The notes under the pieces are model-generated. The model made no database searches. It had not been told where the DNA came from and was given only the letters and a program-made list of their open reading frames with translations. From Deinococcales bacterium (lineage in GTDB: Bacteria; Deinococcota; Deinococci; Deinococcales; JAAFIG01): a DNA stretch of 64,000 nt. The stretch lies in assembly GCA_025352125.1 (NCBI GenBank), contig JANXTZ010000073.1, positions 95,018 through 159,017 on the forward strand, in the 5' to 3' direction. Of this stretch, positions 16,762-24,119 are shown piece after piece (within the stretch, counting starts at the first letter, position 1; each line of letters begins with the position of its first letter). A program made the translations under genes and the position numbers.

Positions 16762-17727
16762 ATGGCGGTCAGCGGCAACAAAATCTTGTTTGTGGACGGC
16801 GAATCAGCGCTCCCAGTCTTAAAAGCCCTAGCCAGTGAGACCCGAATGCTGATCCTCGGGATGCTGTCGCACAATATCCTCAACGTCACCGAACTCGCCG
16901 CCGCGCTTGGACTGCCGCACTCGACGGTCAATTTCAACCTCAAGCAGCTCGAGGCAGCCGGTCTACTGCATGTCGAATACGAACCCGGTACTCGAGGCTC
17001 ACAAAAACTGTGTTCCAAGCGTTACGATGAGATTCAAATCAGAATGCCCGGCGTGGCTGTGCAATCGGACAACACGCAACACACAGAAATTTCGATGCCC
17101 ATCGGCAATTACCGTCACCTGGAAGCCATACCAACCTGCGGTCTGGCCTCGGACATGAAAATCATCGGGATGCTCGACGACCCGCGCAGCTTCTTTGAGT
17201 TGGAGCACCTCTTCGCGCAAATTCTCTGGTTCAGGCAAGGTTACGTTGAATATGCCTTTCCCAACAGTTTGCCGTACGGCGCTCAAGCCGTCTCGCTCGA
17301 GCTGTCCATGGAAATCTGTTCCGAAGCGCCCCAGTACGACCCTGACTGGCCCTCCGACATCACGATCTGGATCAACAATTGCGAATTGGGAACTTGGACA
17401 TCGCCCGGCGATCTCGGCGGTGCGCGTGCCCGCCTGACCCCGGACTGGTGGCAAATCGACCAGTCCACGCACGGCTATTTGAAACGCTGGCGCGTGAATG
17501 AAAACGGCACGGTGATTGACGGCGAGAGCCTCTCAGCGACCAACATTGCGGCGCTCGAGTTGGGCAGCAACAACCACATTGCCGTGAAGATCGGTGTGAA
17601 ATCGGATGCGCGTCACGTCGGTGGCATCAACCTTTTTGGGCGCAAATTTGGCAATTACCCGCAGGACATCGTGATGCGTCTCGAGTACGCCTTCGATCAA
17701 GATGTCAAACCCGTCGCGCTGCGTTAA
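16762..17727 (+). CDS. ArsR-like winged-helix regulator with large C-terminal sensor domain
   Basis: 321-aa regulator. Residues about 15-90 form a winged HTH of the ArsR type (LPVLKALASETRMLILGMLSHNILNVTELAAALGLPHSTVNFNLKQLEAAGLLHVEYEPG). The remaining 230 residues are a beta-rich domain with many aromatic residues (WRVNENGTVIDGESLSATNIAALELGSNNHIAVKIGVKSDARHVGGINLFGRKFGNYPQDIVMRLEYAF), which I do not recognise but which probably senses a sugar. ATG 16762 was chosen for GGAGG upstream. Divergent from the GH2 operon, so it most likely controls it and itself. Confidence 0.82.
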   Translation: MAVSGNKILFVDGESALPVLKALASETRMLILGMLSHNILNVTELAAALGLPHSTVNFNLKQLEAAGLLHVEYEPGTRGSQKLCSKRYDEIQIRMPGVAVQSDNTQHTEISMPIGNYRHLEAIPTCGLASDMKIIGMLDDPRSFFELEHLFAQILWFRQGYVEYAFPNSLPYGAQAVSLELSMEICSEAPQYDPDWPSDITIWINNCELGTWTSPGDLGGARARLTPDWWQIDQSTHGYLKRWRVNENGTVIDGESLSATNIAALELGSNNHIAVKIGVKSDARHVGGINLFGRKFGNYPQDIVMRLEYAFDQDVKPVALR

Positions 17728-17737
17728 CCCACTGGCT

Positions 17738-18106
17738 TCACGGTTGACTTCGCAAGCAAATCGTCAAAACGCGTTCCTCACTGAGCATCAAGCGCAACCA
17801 CGCGAACGCAGCACCGAGCGCCCTGGTCGTCGGGCTGGGCGGCTGCACCGCTGGAATCAGCCACTCGATTCGACTGAGCGGCTGCGGTACGCGCCGCAAG
17901 ACCATGCTCAGCGACTGCCCCCAAGGTGGGTCGAGGGCAAACTGAAGGATCACTTGAGCCTCACGCGTGGCGAAGGTCAAACGATTCAACGCATCGAACT
18001 CGATCACGGCTGCACTTGCTGGCGGTGTCTGGTCATACTTGATACCAATGGTCTTGTTCTCAAACATCGCCCGCAAGCTCGAGTCAATGGGTTTAGCGCG
18101 TGACAT
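17738..18106 (-). CDS. Hypothetical protein, about 122 aa
   Basis: Open frame with no recognised family: MSRAKPIDSSLRAMFENKTIGIKYDQTPPASAAVIEFDALNRLTFATREAQVILQFALDPPWGQSLSMVL. The frame is open further upstream to 18262, but no good start with a Shine-Dalgarno is seen. It converges on the ArsR-like gene with a 10-nt gap. Amino acid composition is plausible, but there is no support from a motif, so it may be a relic or a chance frame. Confidence 0.3.
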   Translation of the reverse strand: MSRAKPIDSSLRAMFENKTIGIKYDQTPPASAAVIEFDALNRLTFATREAQVILQFALDPPWGQSLSMVLRRVPQPLSRIEWLIPAVQPPSPTTRALGAAFAWLRLMLSEERVLTICLRSQP

Positions 18107-18721
18107 TGTGAGACCGTTCCAAGTCAAACCGTTCATCTCCCGAGCCGAGAACGAATCGCGGGAAAGAGGTTTGGCTTGACTTTGTTTTGCCAAAAGTTCA
18201 TTGCTGGATTGTCCTATCAGTATTGTGAACGGGTGTAAAACCGACTGACGCTGCACTGTCATATGTTTTCACACTCAACTGAATCAGGGTTGAGTGTGAA
18301 CATCTGGCTTGTTGAGATTGCCTGTACTTTGGAGGCAAATCGCTCATTCGTGGCAACCCCACCACTGGGTTGCTCGAGTTTTAGTCGTGTATCGCTCGAG
18401 GAAACATCTGTGACCACGTTATTGACCCGTGGTTATTCACCACTGTGCGAATCCAGCCGCAGTCGTTTCAGACCTCTGTCGCTCGAGGAAACGTCTTGGT
18501 CTCGAGCTTGGCTGCCAACCCATGTCTAACGTCTGCAACACATGCCGCGAAAAGCGCAGGTTAGGGTTTGGCGCTGAACCTCGAGAACCCGATCCATCTC
18601 GATGGGTGGGTTTCGAGTCCGTTTTACCCCAAAAACCTTTTAATTGGATGTTTGATTTCTGGAAACACCAAACAACCTACCCATCAACGTTGTGCGCTTT
18701 ATCGCTGAACAATATGTCGTC
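18107..18721. other. 615-bp stretch without a supported gene
   Basis: Contains a perfect 12-bp hairpin (18268-18300) and a direct repeat of TCGCTCGAGGAAAC at about 18394 and 18479. The six frames show only short or unlikely readings. Probably decayed sequence between two transcription units. Confidence 0.5.
18268..18300. repeat. Perfect 12-bp inverted repeat
   Basis: TTCACACTCAAC (18268-18279) pairs with GTTGAGTGTGAA (18289-18300) around a 9-nt loop. There is no T-run on either side, so a terminator is not clear; a binding site or RNA hairpin is possible. Confidence 0.45.
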
Positions 18722-19570
18722 TTAAGCGTCCCCCATCATCAGTCCCTCAATCGAGTGACCCTGCTTGATCACCTCGAGATCATCAACCAATCGGTACGTC
18801 AGGTGGTCCAACACCTCCCCCGCCAAACGCCCGTGGAAGGCTCGCGTGATTTGCAAATCGTGACGCTCGGCATTGTTTGCCCCGGGCGCGTCTACACCCA
18901 GCACCAGCACCGGACGCGCTTTTTGCGACACGTTGGCAGTCCCCCGGTGAATGGTCAAAGCCGAACGCACCGAGATGTCCCCCATCATTGGCATCTTGCG
19001 TTCCGCTCGAGTCTCGTAGCGGGGATAAAAACTTTTGGGCGGGAACATCTCATGCTCGAATTCGGCTGAGAAATCCCACTGCGTGCCAGGCGCGATCTCG
19101 AACGGTCCCATGTCTTTGAGCACATCGACCGTGGTCAGGTTGAAAGCCAACGAGTTCAGGCGGCGACCAACGAGGGTGTCCTGAGGTGATGGGAAGTCAC
19201 GATGCCACGGTTGGTCGAGTGCGCCGGGGTTCGGAACGTCAAAGCCAATCTCGACGATCTTGTAATTCGGTCCCAGAACCGCCTCGCACACGGCGATGAC
19301 CCACGGGTGCGAGACCAGATCGATGAACCCACTGATGTCCTCCGGGTGAATCTCGACGTAGTGGCGCTTGGTGCCCCGCCCGACCGCCCCGCCGGGGCGA
19401 CTCAGTGCAGACTCGTACAGGGCGTTGATCTCTTGCCCGAGGCGGGCGACCCACTCGCGTGGAAACGCGCCTTTTAATCCGGTGATGCCTGGACCGTAAA
19501 GCAGACCCATCGTGGTGGCGACGTCGAAGGCTTCCAGGTGCGGCGGTTGCGCTTGGGCGGTTGCGGTCAT
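18722..19570 (-). CDS. Phytanoyl-CoA dioxygenase (PhyH) family protein
   Basis: Fe(II)/2-oxoglutarate-dependent dioxygenase, 282 aa, substrate unknown. The metal triad is visible: H-x-D in DQPWHRDFPSPQD and the distal His in RSALTIHRGTANVSQKARPVLVLGVDAPG, followed by an Arg for 2-oxoglutarate. It begins with a flexible MTATAQAQPPHLEAFDVATTMGLLYGPGITGLKGAFP. ATG 19570 was chosen for AAGGAG upstream; a longer frame would run through the promoter. Single-gene unit with its own promoter at 19728-19756. Confidence 0.88.
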   Translation of the reverse strand: MTATAQAQPPHLEAFDVATTMGLLYGPGITGLKGAFPREWVARLGQEINALYESALSRPGGAVGRGTKRHYVEIHPEDISGFIDLVSHPWVIAVCEAVLGPNYKIVEIGFDVPNPGALDQPWHRDFPSPQDTLVGRRLNSLAFNLTTVDVLKDMGPFEIAPGTQWDFSAEFEHEMFPPKSFYPRYETRAERKMPMMGDISVRSALTIHRGTANVSQKARPVLVLGVDAPGANNAERHDLQITRAFHGRLAGEVLDHLTYRLVDDLEVIKQGHSIEGLMMGDA

Positions 19571-19727
19571 GGCACTCCTTGGTGTGGTGCCCGGAGAAAA
19601 CCATTCCGGACGTTTTGGTTGAATCACAGCGGCTTGAATGCGGCTGTGATTTCGAGCGTTTGCACGGCTTTGAGGGTCTGAAACGCGACTGACGGTGGAT
19701 AAATGTTGAGATGTGGTTGACTCGAGA

Positions 19728-19756
19728 ATGGTATGGCGTTTTCCGAAAACTGTCAA
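19728..19756 (-). promoter_or_regulatory. Promoter with palindromic spacer for the PhyH gene
   Basis: Minus strand: consensus TTGACA (19751-19756), 17-bp spacer, TACCAT (19728-19733). The spacer holds a perfect 13-bp palindrome GTTTTCGGAAAAC (19738-19750), which would block RNA polymerase when bound by a repressor. Confidence 0.68.
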
Positions 19757-19763
19757 GTCAAAC

Positions 19764-19793
19764 GACACCTCAAGACCTCTCGCTCGAGGTGTC
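19764..19793. repeat. 8-bp inverted repeat upstream of the PhyH promoter
   Basis: GACACCTC (19764-19771) and GAGGTGTC (19786-19793) flank a pyrimidine-rich 14-nt loop that contains half of a CTCGAG. Role unknown; possibly part of the relic's end. Confidence 0.35.
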
Positions 19794-19822
19794 AATCATG
19801 CCAATCGGGGATGTCGGCATAG

Positions 19823-19847
19823 AACCTATTTGGTATCTTTTCATGAT
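19823..19847. repeat. 25-bp dispersed repeat, copy 2
   Basis: Differs from 8819-8843 at one base. It begins 29 bp before the recognisable TnpB relic, so it may be part of the same mobile element or of its insertion target. Confidence 0.5.
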
Positions 19848-19875
19848 GCCGCCCGCCACATTTCGTTTTTACTCC

Positions 19876-20019
19876 ACGCTCAAGCCTGACGGTGGTGTTT
19901 TCCATAGGCGCGATCACGCTGTGGCAAAGGACATCCTTGCAAGGGGAATATCAACACGGCGGGCTGGGAAACAGCCTTCGGGTGCTCAACTAACGGTGGG
20001 TAGCATATGCGTTGCCTGA
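19876..20019 (+). pseudogene. C-terminal relic of an IS200/IS605-type TnpB
   Basis: The frame reads TLKPDGGVFHRRDHAVAKDILARGISTRRAGKQPSGAQLTVGSICVA and stops. It matches the extreme C-terminus of IS1341-type TnpB proteins: R-D-x-A-A-x-N-I-L then G-x-S-x-R-R-A-G-x-Q-P-S-G. The zinc-finger Cys pairs and RuvC parts are gone. The bases around and after the stop (about 19960-20045) correspond to the end that, in intact elements, supplies the guide RNA and right end. No tnpA is left. Confidence 0.6.
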
Positions 20020-20050
20020 GAAGCCCCGCTCTTGCAGACTGGGCAAATTG

Positions 20051-21511
20051 TCACCGCGTTCCGAGTGCCCTGGCACGCTCGAGCCAGCCACGCCACTCGG
20101 CGTGGAGTTCTTCTCGTTTGCCGAATTCAAGGCGCGGCTCAAAGGTCATCGCGGCGGCACTGGCAGGCATTTCCATCACATCACCCGCCAGCATCGCCGC
20201 GCCGAGCGCGGTGGCTTCGGATTGCGCAGCGACCTCGAGCGGCACGCCCAGAAGATCGGCTTGGCGTTGCATCAGGTAGTGGTTGGCGCTCAGTCCACCA
20301 TCGACGCGGATGGTGCTGGGTACGGACACACCCGCCTGCCAGATGGCGTGTGCGATGTCCGTCACGCGAAAGGCAATTCCGTCCAAGACGGCTTTGACAA
20401 GATGGGCGCGTGTTGTCCCGGCGGTCAGACCATCGAACACCCCCCGCGCCTTCGGGTCCCACCACGGCGCTCCAAGCCCAGTGAAAGCGGGCAGGAAGCG
20501 CACACCGGCTTCGTCATCGACGCTCATTGCAAGGTCGCTCGTCTCGGCGGGCGAGGTGGCGAGTCCGAGTTCAACCAGCCATTCGATTGCCGTACCCGCC
20601 GTGAACACGCCCCCATCAAAGGCAAAGGTGCGCTCGAGCCTCGGCACGTTGCGGCTCCAGGCGACGCTGGCGAGCAGACCCGATTCCGCCGAGGGTGGCG
20701 TGCCTCCGGCGTTGACCAGCGCAAAGCAGCCGGTGCCATAGGTAATCTTCATCGCACCCGTTGAAATGCAGCCGTTGCCGACGAGGGCGGCGGGCTGATC
20801 CACCAGGCTGGTCCGCCAAGGGATTGCACCGCCCCAACTCGGGTGAGTGAGTTCTCCCCAGGGTCCGCAACTCGGGCGAATCTCGGGCAGGGACTCGGCT
20901 GGTACACCAAAGACCTCAAGCAGTTCGCCGTCCCAGTCGCCACGCTCGAGGTTGTAGAGTTGTGTGCGCGAGGCGGTCGAGTGGTCGGTGGCGTGCGCGA
21001 GGTTTCCGAGGTGGAGCGCCATCCAAGCGTCCAGCGTGCCGAAACGCAATCGCCCCTCGAGTCGTGCCTGCCGCACGTTCTGGTCGTGCTCGAGCAGCCA
21101 GGCGTATTTTGCGGCACAAAAATAGTCCGAAAGCTCGAGACCGGTCAGCGCCCGCACGCGAGACGCGTGACCGTCAAGGCGCAGGCGTTCGGTCAGACTG
21201 CTGGCGCGGCGGTCGGACCAGACGATCACCTGGGTCAGTGCCTGTCCGGTACGTGCGTCCCAGGCGAGGACGCTCTCGCCCTGGTTGGTCAAACCTGCCG
21301 CCCGCACCTCCCGAGGTCCGCCGATCTTCGAGAGCACCTCAGCGACCGCCCCGGTCACACTTGAGAGGATGTCCTCGGGGCGCTGCTCGACCCAGCCCGG
21401 GCGTGGGTGTTGGCTCTCGAGACGGCGGTAGGCTCTGGCGACGGATCGTAAACTGTCATCGAAGGCAATCACGGTCGTGCCCGTCGTACCCTGATCGATG
21501 CCGAGCAGCAT
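20051..21511 (-). CDS. FGGY-family carbohydrate kinase, glycerol kinase-like
   Basis: 486-aa two-domain kinase of the FGGY family. Seen: MLLGIDQGTTGTTVIAFDD phosphate-1 loop, PGWVEQRPEDIL, AAGLTNQGESVLAWDARTGQALTQVIVWSDRRAS (glycerol kinase has NQRET here, so the Arg is replaced), GRLRFGTLDAWM, and the ATP site GLSANHYLMQRQADLLGVPLEVAAQSEATALGAAMLAG. It abuts the stop of the GlpA-like FAD enzyme with no gap. The pair suggests a polyol is phosphorylated and then oxidised; whether it is glycerol is uncertain because of the altered motif. Confidence 0.85.
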   Translation of the reverse strand: MLLGIDQGTTGTTVIAFDDSLRSVARAYRRLESQHPRPGWVEQRPEDILSSVTGAVAEVLSKIGGPREVRAAGLTNQGESVLAWDARTGQALTQVIVWSDRRASSLTERLRLDGHASRVRALTGLELSDYFCAAKYAWLLEHDQNVRQARLEGRLRFGTLDAWMALHLGNLAHATDHSTASRTQLYNLERGDWDGELLEVFGVPAESLPEIRPSCGPWGELTHPSWGGAIPWRTSLVDQPAALVGNGCISTGAMKITYGTGCFALVNAGGTPPSAESGLLASVAWSRNVPRLERTFAFDGGVFTAGTAIEWLVELGLATSPAETSDLAMSVDDEAGVRFLPAFTGLGAPWWDPKARGVFDGLTAGTTRAHLVKAVLDGIAFRVTDIAHAIWQAGVSVPSTIRVDGGLSANHYLMQRQADLLGVPLEVAAQSEATALGAAMLAGDVMEMPASAAAMTFEPRLEFGKREELHAEWRGWLERARALGTR

Positions 21512-22696
21512 TTAACGTGCCAGTTTCGCGGGCGACACGCCGCGCAACGTGTTGAGGCGTTCCCACCACGGCTGCGCGTCTTCGATTGGCGTGGGCGGCA
21601 ACCCCGGCACGGATCGCGCCTCACGTCGCACCAGCCCACGTTCCATGAGCAGTCCGACCACGTACTCGGAGATACCCAGACAGGCTGAGAGACCCGTTGA
21701 GCGAATTCCGGCGACGTGCAGCACGGCAGGAACACGGTTCGAAAATTCGATCAGGTAGTTGCGCGGATGACCCACGGTGCGCAATCCCACCCAGGCATTG
21801 ACTGGCTCGAGCGTCCTCAACTGTGGCACAATCTCGGCACCCTTAAGGTGCAGCGTCTCGAGGGTTGTTGGGTGCGGCGTCCAGTCGTGCTTGTCGGGCT
21901 GATCCTCGGCGGTCGGACCGACGCAGAGGTGTCCGTAGATCGTCGGAAAGACGAGCACACCCTTGGTGAATTCGTTCGGCACCGGCAACAATGTGTGATT
22001 TATCAGGCTTGCGGTGCCGCGTGGATAGACGATGAACTCGCCTCGCCGAGCCGTGATCTCGAACTCGCCGCCTGAGAGTTCATCGGCGAACAGTCCCGCG
22101 CAGTTCACGGCAAAGCGGGCTTGAATGAAGGCTCCGACCTCGCCTGATGCCCAGCCGACCCGCACGCCCTCGGTGTCAGGCTCAAGCGAGGTCACGCGGC
22201 TGCCGAGTCGCACATCCAGCCCCGCGACGAGTCGGTGCACGACCTCAATTGGATCGGTGATCGCCTCGCCTGGAATCAGCACTCCAGCCATCGCGGGCGC
22301 GTTGGGTTCAAGTTGGCGCACCCGTGTCCGACCGACGACCTCGACCTTGACGCCGTTTTGCGTGGCTTTGGCGGCGATGTCCTCGAGCCTGGACTCCTCG
22401 TGGGCGCTGCGAGCCAGCAACAGCGCCCCTGGTACGCGGTAGGGTACACCGAGCGCCGTGAAAATTTCGAGCCAGCGGGCAGCCTGGGCGCGAATCAGAC
22501 GGGTCTCGAGCGTTTCCGGCGTCGAATCGAAGCCAGTGTGGAGCACGCCAGAGTTGGATCGGCTGACCCCGGCGGCGAGTTCGGACTCTGCCTCGAGCAC
22601 GATCACGTTCGCGCCCAAGCGGGCGAGGTCAAAGGCGATGGCGGACCCGACGAGTCCAGCACCGATGACGACGACATCGCAGGCGTCTGGGATCAT
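21512..22696 (-). CDS. FAD-dependent oxidoreductase, GlpA/L-2-hydroxyglutarate oxidase-like
   Basis: 394-aa DAO-family flavoprotein. The N-terminal FAD-binding motif is DVVVIGAGLVGSAIAFDLARLGANVIVLEAE (G-x-G-x-x-G and terminal Glu), then GVSRSNSGVLHTGFDSTPETLETRLIRAQ, typical of GlpA/LhgO-type enzymes that oxidise 2-hydroxy or phospho-polyol substrates. FAVNCAGLFAD and the late VLHVAGIRSTGLSACLGISEYVVGLL close the fold. No membrane anchor. Directly upstream of the FGGY kinase in one operon. Glycerol-3-phosphate dehydrogenase is the simplest reading with the kinase next door. Confidence 0.85.
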   Translation of the reverse strand: MIPDACDVVVIGAGLVGSAIAFDLARLGANVIVLEAESELAAGVSRSNSGVLHTGFDSTPETLETRLIRAQAARWLEIFTALGVPYRVPGALLLARSAHEESRLEDIAAKATQNGVKVEVVGRTRVRQLEPNAPAMAGVLIPGEAITDPIEVVHRLVAGLDVRLGSRVTSLEPDTEGVRVGWASGEVGAFIQARFAVNCAGLFADELSGGEFEITARRGEFIVYPRGTASLINHTLLPVPNEFTKGVLVFPTIYGHLCVGPTAEDQPDKHDWTPHPTTLETLHLKGAEIVPQLRTLEPVNAWVGLRTVGHPRNYLIEFSNRVPAVLHVAGIRSTGLSACLGISEYVVGLLMERGLVRREARSVPGLPPTPIEDAQPWWERLNTLRGVSPAKLAR

Positions 22697-22797
22697 CGCG
22701 CACCCGTTTGTTGGGTTATTTTTTGTTGGGTTATTTTCGCAGGTTTGACCGCACCTTTTTGGCTCCTGGAAATCTGGGTGGATTCGGTGCTTGTCAT
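22693..22797 (-). CDS. Possible 34-aa coupled leader ORF
   Basis: MTSTESTQISRSQKGAVKPAKITQQKITQQTGAR, ATG 22797 with GGGAGTG upstream, ending in an ATGA overlap with the FAD-oxidoreductase start. The KITQQ repeat comes from a 15-bp tandem duplication (22707-22736). It may be a true small protein, a leader that couples translation, or chance. Confidence 0.3.
   Translation of the reverse strand: MTSTESTQISRSQKGAVKPAKITQQKITQQTGAR
22707..22736. repeat. 15-bp tandem duplication
   Basis: TTTGTTGGGTTATTT occurs twice head to tail (22707-22721, 22722-22736), 11 bp upstream of the FAD-oxidoreductase ATG. Confidence 0.85.
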
Positions 22798-22884
22798 GTT
22801 CACTCCCATCCTGGGGCTGGGTTCATTCACAAACCCGACTGGCGATTTTATTGGGTGATCTGGATCAGGGCAGACGGCGAATCG

Positions 22885-22913
22885 ATGCAAGTTGCAACTC
22901 CGCCAGAAGTCAA
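22885..22913 (-). promoter_or_regulatory. Promoter of the FAD oxidoreductase-FGGY kinase operon
   Basis: Minus strand TTGACT (22908-22913), 17-bp spacer, TTGCAT (22885-22890). The spacer end and -10 form a TGCAA-TTGCA palindrome-like site (about 22886-22897), a possible repressor site. An 8-bp inverted repeat (AGAAGTCA 22905-22912, TGACTTCT 22952-22959) spans the upstream side. The rest of 22914-23186 shows a gene-tail-like minus frame (HFKNRVGVEFW...) but no supported gene. Confidence 0.55.
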
Positions 22914-23186
22914 TTTTTCTCAAATGACTCTGTTATTTACAGCAAAATAGCTGACTTCTGAGGTCGTATTCATTGCAATTGTGCCAACATCATCTGGGCA
23001 AGACCAGAACTCAACCCCAACCCGATTCTTAAAATGTTCTGGTGTGATTCTCGAGTCAAATGACTTGCCTCTCGAGCCGATCCTTGGCGCGAACCTGAGT
23101 TGGGTAAAATGTAGCGAACTCGAGTGAAATCTTCGGCATCCGATTGACGCTGGAAGACTCAAGCGGGCAACGTTGGATCAATTGAT

Positions 23187-24077
23187 TCAATCCTCGCGGT
23201 CTGTACTTCTCGAGATGGGGCGATGGTCTGGATTCCAGCGTTGCGGGTCAATCTCACCGCCGTACAACGGCAACGACAGCGGCTGATCCCCAGGCTTGAA
23301 ATGGTCCCATATTCTGGTCAGTCCCGCCGTGCCGTACCTGCGAACTCGAGTCACCTGCTCCAAGTCGAGCACGTCGGTCAGGACGGTGGCTTCCGTGCCA
23401 ACAGTCGCGGTTCTGACCAGCCCCTCTGGGTCCACGATCAGGCTTTGCCCCGTACCTATCGGTCCAGCGCAGTTGACGCTGACCACAAAAACCTGATTGA
23501 CAATCGCGTTGGCTCGAGCCAGCACGATCTCTTGGGTGCGGTCGCAGGTGGTGGTTTTCACCAGGTTGAGCACGACCTCCGCCCCCATCCAGGCGAGATG
23601 TCGGGTGACCTCGGGAAACCAGGAGTCGTAACAGATCGAGAATCCAGCCCTGCCGATTCCAGGCATCTCGAAGGTCACGAATTGATCTCCGGCATCGAAA
23701 GGCTCAAAGGGTCGCCAGGGAAAAACCTTGCGGTACGAGGCGACCAATACACCCTCGGGCGAGAGGGCAAGTGCGGTGTTGAACAATTTCCCGTTCGCAC
23801 CCAACTCGCAGACGCTGCCGGGAATCAACCAGACACCCAAATCCGCCGCGAGTTCGCGCAGCGCACTCACCCGAGCGCCATCCAGCGGTTCGGCAATCTC
23901 GAGCAACGCCTGTTTGTTCAGGTCGGCGTGAAACAGATGCAGTTCCGGGTAGACGATCATTTTGGTTTGTGGGAAGGATTTCAACACCGAGTGCGCGTGT
24001 TCGCTGAAATGGATGGGCGGTTCGTTTGTTTTTTGTGGTTGTGCCTGCACCACGGCGATTGGTAAAACCCTTGACAT
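23187..24077 (-). CDS. Carbon-nitrogen hydrolase (nitrilase superfamily)
   Basis: 296-aa amidase/nitrilase-type enzyme that cleaves C-N bonds with a Glu-Lys-Cys triad. All three are visible: Glu in KMIVYPELHLF near residue 45, Lys in VASYRKVFPWRPFEPFDAG, and Cys in GRAGFSICYDSWFPEVTRHLAWMGAEVVLNLVKT. The YRK-x-F/H-P and ICYD signatures fit the carbamoylputrescine/omega-amidase-like branches. ATG 24077 has GGAGGTCGC upstream. Last gene of the LacI-controlled left arm, 42 nt after the HisD-like gene, so it may release ammonia from an amide substrate or intermediate of that pathway. Confidence 0.88.
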   Translation of the reverse strand: MSRVLPIAVVQAQPQKTNEPPIHFSEHAHSVLKSFPQTKMIVYPELHLFHADLNKQALLEIAEPLDGARVSALRELAADLGVWLIPGSVCELGANGKLFNTALALSPEGVLVASYRKVFPWRPFEPFDAGDQFVTFEMPGIGRAGFSICYDSWFPEVTRHLAWMGAEVVLNLVKTTTCDRTQEIVLARANAIVNQVFVVSVNCAGPIGTGQSLIVDPEGLVRTATVGTEATVLTDVLDLEQVTRVRRYGTAGLTRIWDHFKPGDQPLSLPLYGGEIDPQRWNPDHRPISRSTDRED

Positions 24078-24119
24078 GCGACCTCCAAATCTCGAGCCTC
24101 AAGCGAATATTAGATTCGA

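Noticed and set aside
17702..18103. 133-aa plus-strand frame past the ArsR-like regulator
   Set aside because: Overlaps the regulator's end and has no start signal; Arg/His-rich composition typical of a shadow frame.
22920..23162. 80-aa minus-strand frame (ends EVSYFAVNNRVI)
   Set aside because: The C-terminal half looks protein-like, but there is no ribosome binding site, no family match, and it runs next to the promoter of the FAD-enzyme operon. Kept as a possible relic only.
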